Assembly (NCBI GenBank): GCA_028874795.1
Contig: JAPPHT010000079.1
Coordinates: 1 to 38,409 of the forward strand
Direction of reading: 5' to 3'
Origin: Chloroflexota bacterium
GTDB taxonomy: Bacteria; Chloroflexota; Dehalococcoidia; Lucifugimonadales; Australimonadaceae
Length of the DNA stretch: 38,409 nt
Made by a program: the position numbers and the translations under genes. Below, piece by piece: positions 32,629-38,409 of the stretch. How positions within the stretch are numbered: the stretch's first letter is position 1; each line of letters opens with the position of its first letter. Under the pieces are notes generated by a model, which was given only the letters and a program-made list of their open reading frames with translations, was not told the DNA's origin and did not search any database.

Positions 32629-32829
32629 ATGGAAGATGATAAGACGTCGGAGTGGCAGTCGTACTCCGCAACTCAACAAAAGACAATCCGGCAGGGACTG
32701 AGCATCCTGGCGAAGGTCGCTCTCCGCGCTCACCTGAGAGAGCAGGCGCCTAAGCCCAGGGTTGCACAGCCGCCGAGACCGAATGAAGAAGACTCGGAAG
32801 GGGATGCGAGTGACAATTCAGGGTGTTAG
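32629..32829 (+). CDS. Small charged protein trailing the Bil operon
   Basis: A 66-residue hydrophilic protein. A possible amphipathic helix at about residues 16-38 (KTIRQGLSILAKVALRAHL) is followed by a proline-rich, then acidic tail. Its ATG directly abuts the E1 stop codon, so it would be read by reinitiation. No family recognised, and it may be spurious. Confidence 0.4.
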   Translation: MEDDKTSEWQSYSATQQKTIRQGLSILAKVALRAHLREQAPKPRVAQPPRPNEEDSEGDASDNSGC

Positions 32830-32928
32830 GAAGGAGTCGAGCTGAAGAGGCGCCGGTATCGTCGGGGAGGGCCGACGCGGAGCGCAGAGGAGGCCGGGTG
32901 GAGTCGCAAACGGGAAAGGGCGCTGGCC

Positions 32929-33284
32929 CTAGTACAAGATCAGGGTCTTGGGGGCCAGCTGCTGTTCGATGTGGTCCACCTCCAGGGCCACACAATCAAG
33001 GCTGTATGTCCCCGGCAGGACCGGGGAATCGTCCTCTCCGAATACCACCTGGGTGATCTCGCTCTTGCCGTCTATCGAAACCCAGGCCTGGCCATAGTCC
33101 AGATCGATCCCCCGCCCACCGGCTTATGGGACCTGCGTTTGCCCCTCGGCTCTATTCCCAGGCTGCGCAACAGGCCAACGGGCAACGTGGTGTAGAAGGC
33201 ACCGGTGCCCACGACCACCTCGATGTCCTGTCTCTGGCGACCGTCCATGCCGGAAATCCGCAGCGGCCGCTTGAATGTCCCTAT
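32929..33284 (-). pseudogene. Dead retropepsin-like aspartyl protease
   Basis: The minus strand encodes a clan AA (retroviral-type) protease in two frames. Upstream is RISGMDGRQRQDIEVVVGTG with AFYTTLPVGLLRSLGIEPRG; after a shift comes IDLDYGQAWVSIDGKSEITQ, then VVFGEDDSPVLPGTYSLD to a TAG. Three defects are visible: the catalytic Asp of the V-D-T-G-A motif is Gly; the frame changes near 33105-33140; and the likely start is ATA (33282-33284) after a good GAAGAGG ribosome site. The intact ancestor would be about 118 residues. It lies between the Bil operon and the right-hand recombinase. Confidence 0.72.
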
Positions 33285-33389
33285 CGCGGAAGCCTCTTCT
33301 CGGCAATTTCCACCACCACATTTGTCGCATCCCAAGAGCCTGTTAGGCGGAATGGCTGCACGGGAACCGTTCCATGGGCTGCCGTGACC
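33285..33389. other. Upstream region of the right-hand recombinase
   Basis: About 100 bp with no gene. It contains a short palindrome GGAAC-C-GTTCC (33363-33373), a possible operator. No RHH partner gene or clear promoter was found, unlike the left-hand copy. Confidence 0.3.
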
Positions 33390-33410
33390 GAACAGCACGA
33401 ACAGTGGAAG
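33390..33410 (+). repeat. 21-nt direct repeat, copy 2
   Basis: Identical to 19808-19828. It encodes EQHEQWK in frame with the recombinase that follows, from a GTG at 33384, and so may be the remains of the 5' end of another gene fused to the recombinase upstream region. Confidence 0.8.
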
Positions 33411-33419
33411 GAACCCAAG

Positions 33420-34976
33420 ATGAGTAAAAGACCCGAACCCACACCGGTGGCCCTCTACGCCAGGGTCTCCAGCGATCGCCAGGACGTGGACCTGTCGGTC
33501 GCAGCCCAGTTGCGGGCGCTGAGGGACCACGCCGAGAAGAATGGCCAGGTGGTCGTCCGTGAGTACGTCGACGAGGCCGAGAGCGGCTGGGTCGACGACC
33601 GGCCCCAGTTCAACAAGATGATTGAGGAAGCCAGATCTCCCGATGCCGCATTCCGGGAGATACTGGTCTGGAAGTTCTCACGGTTCACCAGGAAGCGCGA
33701 GCACGCCGTCGCCTATAAGTCCATGCTCCGCAGGCGCGGCGTCAGGGTCGTCTCCATAACTGAGAACGCCGACGACACTCCAGCTGGCAAACTCCTTGAA
33801 GGAATCATCGAGAGCGTCGACGAATTCTATTCGGAGAATCTGGCGCAAGAGGTCCGGCGTGGGATGCGGGAGGCCGCTTCCCGGGGTTTCTGGGTCGCCA
33901 GCAGGACACCCTACGGCTACAACAGGATCATGGTGCAGGACGGTGCCAAGAAGCGGCCCAAGCTGGAACCCGATGAGGAAACGGCCTATGTCGTCAAACG
34001 GATCTTCGAGCTGGCCGACACCGGAAAAGGGATGCTGGACATTGCCCGCACACTCAACAACGAGGGCATCTCCAGCGCCACCGGAAAGCTCTGGACCGGT
34101 AACGCGGTCCGCTTCATCCTCGCCAACGAGGTGTACACCGGGACCCTGGTCTGGGGCAACGCCGCCAGGGACGAGGCCGAGCCTGTTCGAGTCGATAGGG
34201 CGTTCTCGCCCCTAATCTCCAAGGCTCTGTTCCGCCGGGTGAACGCCAGGATGCGCTCCCGCGCGCCCAAGACCATCCATCCCCGTAGGGTGGGAAGTTC
34301 CTACATGTTCAGCGGGCTCGTCAAGTGCTACAGATGCAACACATTGCTTTCGGGCCAGGACGCCAAGAGCGGCAGGTTTCACTACTACGTCTGTCAAACC
34401 CTGATCAAGCGTGGGAGCGGTGGCTGCGACACCCCCCGGCTCAACGCCCGCCGCTTCGAGGAGCTGATCGTCAGGAGGATTCGCTCTAGCATCCTAACCG
34501 AGGGCATCATTGGCGATCTGCCAAAGGCCGTTGCCAAAGAGCTGGATGGCCTGGTCCGCGAACAACGTGGGAGACTGGAGACCATCGAGTCTGAACTGGC
34601 TGACGTGCGGCGCCGGCTAGGCCGGCTCTGGGACGTTGTGGAGACCACCGACGACGTCCCGGCTGACATGGATATCCGGATCAAGGCCAACACTGAGAGG
34701 CGGAGCCTTCTTGAGGCATCGTTGGAGGAGGCTCAGTCCATCCTTTCCCAGCGCAGGTCGGTCAAGTCCGACCTGGAGGCCATCGTTGCACGGGCGCAGG
34801 ACATGGGCGAGTTTCTAGGGGAGAGCGAGTTGTCCGAGCGCAAGGCCTTTGCCGAAACCTTCATTAAGGAGCTCGTAGTATTGCCAGGCAGAGCCGTCGT
34901 CTACTACACCGTGCCAATGGCTAACAACATTCATAATTCCAGATCTGACTCCGAGGAATTGCTGCTGGGCGGCTGA
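33420..34976 (+). CDS. Large serine recombinase, full length
   Basis: A 518-residue serine recombinase. The resolvase domain (1-150) has YARVSSDRQ with Ser17. A recombinase domain follows, with YGYNRIMVQDGAKKRPKLEP and NEGISSATGKLWTGNAVRFI. The zinc ribbon is CYRC...YYVC...GCDTP, then a C-terminal coiled-coil region of about 120 residues and a beta tail ending in LLLGG. AAGGA 7 nt upstream supports ATG 33420; GTG 33384 in the same frame is an alternative. It is a close paralogue of the recombinase at 37-1227 but complete. It points right, away from the island, as the left copy points left. No RHH gene precedes it. The 111 bp after it, up to the convergent NTPase gene, show no att core that can be recognised. 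Confidence 0.92.
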   Translation: MSKRPEPTPVALYARVSSDRQDVDLSVAAQLRALRDHAEKNGQVVVREYVDEAESGWVDDRPQFNKMIEEARSPDAAFREILVWKFSRFTRKREHAVAYKSMLRRRGVRVVSITENADDTPAGKLLEGIIESVDEFYSENLAQEVRRGMREAASRGFWVASRTPYGYNRIMVQDGAKKRPKLEPDEETAYVVKRIFELADTGKGMLDIARTLNNEGISSATGKLWTGNAVRFILANEVYTGTLVWGNAARDEAEPVRVDRAFSPLISKALFRRVNARMRSRAPKTIHPRRVGSSYMFSGLVKCYRCNTLLSGQDAKSGRFHYYVCQTLIKRGSGGCDTPRLNARRFEELIVRRIRSSILTEGIIGDLPKAVAKELDGLVREQRGRLETIESELADVRRRLGRLWDVVETTDDVPADMDIRIKANTERRSLLEASLEEAQSILSQRRSVKSDLEAIVARAQDMGEFLGESELSERKAFAETFIKELVVLPGRAVVYYTVPMANNIHNSRSDSEELLLGG

Positions 34977-35087
34977 CTCATGCCGACTGGTGTGGTACCC
35001 AGGGTTTGGCCTACTGTGACGCAGTTCAAGTCCGTGCGATGGGCTATCTGGGCCGGACTGAAATTGATTCAATTGGTGCCAGCTATC

Positions 35088-38000
35088 CTACTCGCTAGCA
35101 CTTGGCATGTCTTCAGACCGAGCGTCCGATTCTGACTCAGGATCCTCGGGTTCAATGCCTAGGATCGCTCCGATTCTCTTCAGATCGGCCAGTGTCGGTT
35201 CATCCTCTTCAGTATCATCGATGCGTTGTCGGATACGGTCCTTGAAATCGCCAGCAGCAGCCGGGTCAATATTGCTGGTAAACAGCGAAGCATCTGCCTC
35301 CGCGAGGCCAGCCATCCATGCGATGCCACTTTCATTGTCTGCCTCCAGGATGGGCCTGCACACTTGGTCGATGAATCTCTGGTCGCTGGCCAGAATGCTT
35401 GCGCCAGATAGTATGTCACCAAATAGGGCAAAGAACTCTTCGCTTGCTTCGCCGCCCGAGTTCTTTAGTATTTCGTATGCTCGTCTGTGAAAGAGCTCTC
35501 GGTGGTCAGCGTCCAGCAATGTGAAGAGGTCTGACCAAGATTCGTTCGTGATCGCACTCACCGAGCCATCTGAGACCTGCTCCGCATAATCGAGGAGAGC
35601 ATCGTAGTAGGTGGTGCCGAGTACCATATTGACTCCACGCCCCTTCAATTCCATGACAAGGTCCAAGAGATCTCCTTGCGATGTGAGTGCCTCCGACCAG
35701 GCATCCCTACTGACCGACGATAGTCCATCTACACACCAGGCCACGAAATCCGTACTTGTCGAGCTTCTCAGGAGAGCGAGATAGAGAGCACTATCCTGGA
35801 CATCGAAGGTCTCGCCGAGTATGCCAGCAACGAGGTTATCTATTCCTGGCAAGTCTTTCAGGAAAGCTTCGAAACTCTCCGAGCTTTCCTCGCCTTCCCC
35901 TAGTACTTCTCGTATCACGGCCCAGTTCTCACTCACAAGATCGGGAGGCTTTGGAACATCATTGGAGGTAAGTAGCGTATGCAGAACTTTTACCACGAAC
36001 GGAGGAATTGTCCCATCCTCGGAAGTCATCTTGAATACCGCTGGGAGACTCTGGGTTCCCTTCGCAAGGGATGCAAAGCGTTCCGCGGAGCCGGGCACAC
36101 GGTCCGGATCTTGCAGGAGTTCGTTGAGGTACTGGTATCCCGCACCGGAATTCCCGATGTGACTGGGCTCTCGTCCATCGGGAATAGCTTGCAAGAAGCC
36201 GAACATGCACTCTGACACAGCTTCCATATGGTTTTCTGAGACCGCTTGGTACAAGTGATGAAGGTAGTGACCCCTCTCTGCAAAACCCGCAAAGTCATCC
36301 TGGCTAATCAAGCCCGCCTGGCGAGCAACACGAAGTGTCTTCACCAGGGGCACGAACTGATCGCCGGGGAACGATTCACCAGATTGGAGGCGGGAGGACA
36401 CTTGGCCGGCTACGGAGTTCATGGCGTTCCCGGATCTGGTCGCCATCGCCGCATAGACCGGGTTGAAGGTGTTCTCGTCCAGTTGATTGTTGGCGATCTG
36501 CTGAGTCAGCTGCTCGTCAATTTCTTGAACGGCCCGAAGTTCAAAGTACTGCAGCAGACGACCGCTAGGGTCCTTCTCCATTACCTCATGTGACACCTCG
36601 ACCCACTGTTCCGCACTAAGTGGAACCTCAAGGCCCTGCTCCAGATGTTCACCTGAGCCAAGCTGCACAAGGCCTTCAACTAGGGTGAAGGCAGAAGACA
36701 TCCAAACCTCAGGCGACACGCCCCCTTCCTGCCGTTCTCCCGTTGAAGGCCCGACACGTGCATTTGAGGCTCCCGCGAGAAGAGCCGGGAACACCTCCTC
36801 CGGGTTACCCACGAGATGTCCCACCCTAGCCATCCCTTGGGCAGTCTCCGCATCAAATGGAGCCCAAGCTTCGACTGCTACTGCCGCCGCCCGAATAGTC
36901 GCCCGAAGTGCTTCCGATTCAGGCTGACTGTGGGAACGATCAAAGAGTTGGCTGTCTGCAAGAGCAGCGGCTGACTTCGCTAGGTCAGCTGGAGCAAGGC
37001 TGTCCCAATCACTCGCCCCCGCAGGCACAGTGTCTTCTAGGACGGACCAGAAGCCCGCACCGTGAATCGACTCGAGCTCCGACAGGGCTTTCCCATCACC
37101 TTCCGCAAGAGCAGTCTGGATCGGGATTCTCAAGAGTAGTTGTCGTGCCACCTCCACGGGCTTTCCAAAGTGAAGCGCCGCAATGATGCCTCTCCAATCG
37201 TGTCCAATGATCCTACTGAGCAGATCAATGTCTTCATTAGAAAGAAGGGCCTTACGCACATCCTCGCAATCCCTCTGAAAGAGTACATAGCAAGCAAGAT
37301 GGGAGAGCGGGAACTCGTCTTGCCATTCCCTGTGGAGAGCCCCTACTTGGTTGACAAGAGTCTTGAGGTCGCGAGGAGTGGGTGCTGACGTATCGGGCCC
37401 GCCCTTGGTAGCAAAGGCACGGAACACGCCATGATAGTCCTCTTCTGGGTGATCCGGAAATGCTTGCTGAAGAGCCTCTTTGAGGAACTCGCGCCAGTTC
37501 GAAAGCAGGAGTGGAGGAACTCTGAATCTTAACTGGAAGGTCTTGTCCAGAAAGGATGTGGCCAGCTTTGAGTTGGCACTAGGGCCAGACCCGTCCCACA
37601 GACGCAGTATGGCCTTGTCGTCGTAAGGAATCAGAATCCACAGTCGATCAATCCAGTCAGGCCGTTGATACTCCTTGTGCCCAAGGAAAGTCTGTAGTGT
37701 CGACCATATCGACAGAGCATCCGACGGTTCAACGCGATCCAGGTTGTCCACGACGATGAGCAGCTTGCGGTCTTCCGCCTCCAAGGCGTCGTCCAGTAGA
37801 TCACGGAATACGGACTCGAACTCAACCGACGTGGGATCTGGGGACTGGGACACCACCGTACGAGACTCGGTTGACGCTTGCCCGGTGACTAAGGCGGGAA
37901 GCTCGCTCAACCAGCCCCCCTCCTCGCTTGTTCTGCCCTTGCGCCTTCTCACCCAGGATCCGACCACCCCTAGGTATCCGTAGCAAATGGCTGGGGCGAG

Positions 38001-38378
38001 TGCCAAAGCTAAACCAAGGCCAATTAGCACGGCTCTCACCGGCCCGGAGACTTCCTTGGAGCCCCAGAGCGAAAGACCAGCACCAAGCAGGGCTGCGCCA
38101 ATAGGAACGGCGAGAAGGGACAAGGCGAACTTGGCTCCCTCAGGAGTCAATCTTGGAACAACTCTGGTTGTTTCCTCGCGACGGCGCTTGGCAAGTTCGT
38201 CAATGCGCCGGTCCCACTGCTCTCTGTCAACCCATCCGAACTCCTGAACTTGCTTGATGAGATTCTCCAGAAAGGTGCGTCGAAGCGGGTCGCCTTGGTG
38301 GGACCACATGTCGAAGACTGCAACCTTGTGTGCGCGTTCCTTCGCCTGCGAGAGCTTAAGGATGCTCTGAATAACCCG
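35088..38378 (-). pseudogene. KAP-type P-loop NTPase lacking its Walker A end
   Basis: The open frame runs from 38378 to 35088 (about 1096 residues). Its first codons read RVIQSILKLSQAKERAHKVA, then VFDMWSHQGDPLRRTFLENL, which are the residues right after Walker A in KAP NTPases. Two transmembrane helices are inserted (near residues 63-85 and 92-118 from the ATG at 38309), as typical of KAP. Walker B is LLIVVDNLDRVEPSDALSIW, and a long helical C-terminal region of about 700 residues follows, ending acidic. A TGA at 38379-38381 stops the frame just where GxWGSGKS should be, and no frame there encodes it. The gene is cut at its 5' end. KAP proteins are membrane-linked and often sit in defence islands. 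Confidence 0.75.
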
Positions 38379-38409
38379 TCAACGTTGAGTTGAGCGGATG
38401 GACGGGGTT
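38373..38409. repeat. Inverted repeat at the break in the KAP gene
   Basis: AACCCGTC (38373-38380) pairs with GACGGGGTT (38401-38409), one base bulged, around a 20-nt centre holding the palindrome TCAACGTTGA. The repeat starts within the first two codons of the surviving KAP frame and ends on the last base of the window. This suits the end of an inserted element or an assembly break at a hairpin. Confidence 0.45.

Noticed and set aside
34977-35087. Attachment site (attL/attR) for the right-hand recombinase
   Set aside because: No matching core could be found near the left recombinase or elsewhere by eye.
1-38409. CRISPR arrays and tRNA genes
   Set aside because: No regularly spaced repeats and no cloverleaf or GGTTCGAATCC-type T-arm was found.

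Overview
The window is GC-rich (about 60% by eye) accessory bacterial DNA, dominated by anti-phage-type modules between two related large serine recombinases. No rRNA, tRNA, CRISPR array or housekeeping gene was seen, so taxonomy is weak. The recombinase style and codon use would suit Chloroflexota (Dehalococcoidia/SAR202-like), but this is a guess. Both window ends carry damaged genes and small inverted repeats.

Left edge (1-2065): a serine recombinase with a lost C-terminus, its ribbon-helix-helix (RHH) partner with an operator/promoter, and degraded DNA. 2066-8557: a tightly overlapping minus-strand operon of DUF6361-like protein, phospholipase D-like (PLD) nuclease and SNF2-type helicase, driven from a promoter inside a dead RHH relic. 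8582-12517: small genes (three membrane proteins, a NYN ribonuclease-like protein, a leucine-rich-repeat fragment and a GIY-YIG-like mini protein among hairpins).

12794-21714: a CBASS-like locus. A minus-strand XRE repressor plus ImmA/IrrE-type peptidase (CapH/CapP-like) faces a plus-strand operon of MBL hydrolase, E2-E1-JAB triple fusion (Cap2+Cap3 in one chain), two polytopic membrane proteins, a degenerate PD-(D/E)xK-like protein and a CD-NTase-like nucleotidyltransferase. A near-consensus promoter whose -10 box overlaps a small palindrome suggests direct repression by the XRE protein.

21850-24540: a toxin-antitoxin-like pair (PD-(D/E)xK/winged-helix protein plus AbiEii/MenT-like nucleotidyltransferase) from an apparently leaderless promoter, then a zinc-ribbon/HEPN protein. 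24767-29603: an overlapping operon of sigma-factor-like protein, anti-sigma/HTH-like protein and an IrrE peptidase-UvrD helicase-FeS nuclease fusion. It runs, after 121 bp, into 29725-32829, a complete Bil-type ubiquitin-like conjugation operon (tandem Ubl, E2, JAB, E1) plus a small trailing gene.

Right edge: a retropepsin pseudogene, the second, full-length serine recombinase and a giant KAP-type NTPase whose Walker A end is missing at the window end. The main novelty is two different ubiquitin-like conjugation systems side by side, each next to an IrrE-type metallopeptidase and a dedicated transcription factor, which suggests damage- or protease-triggered control of both.
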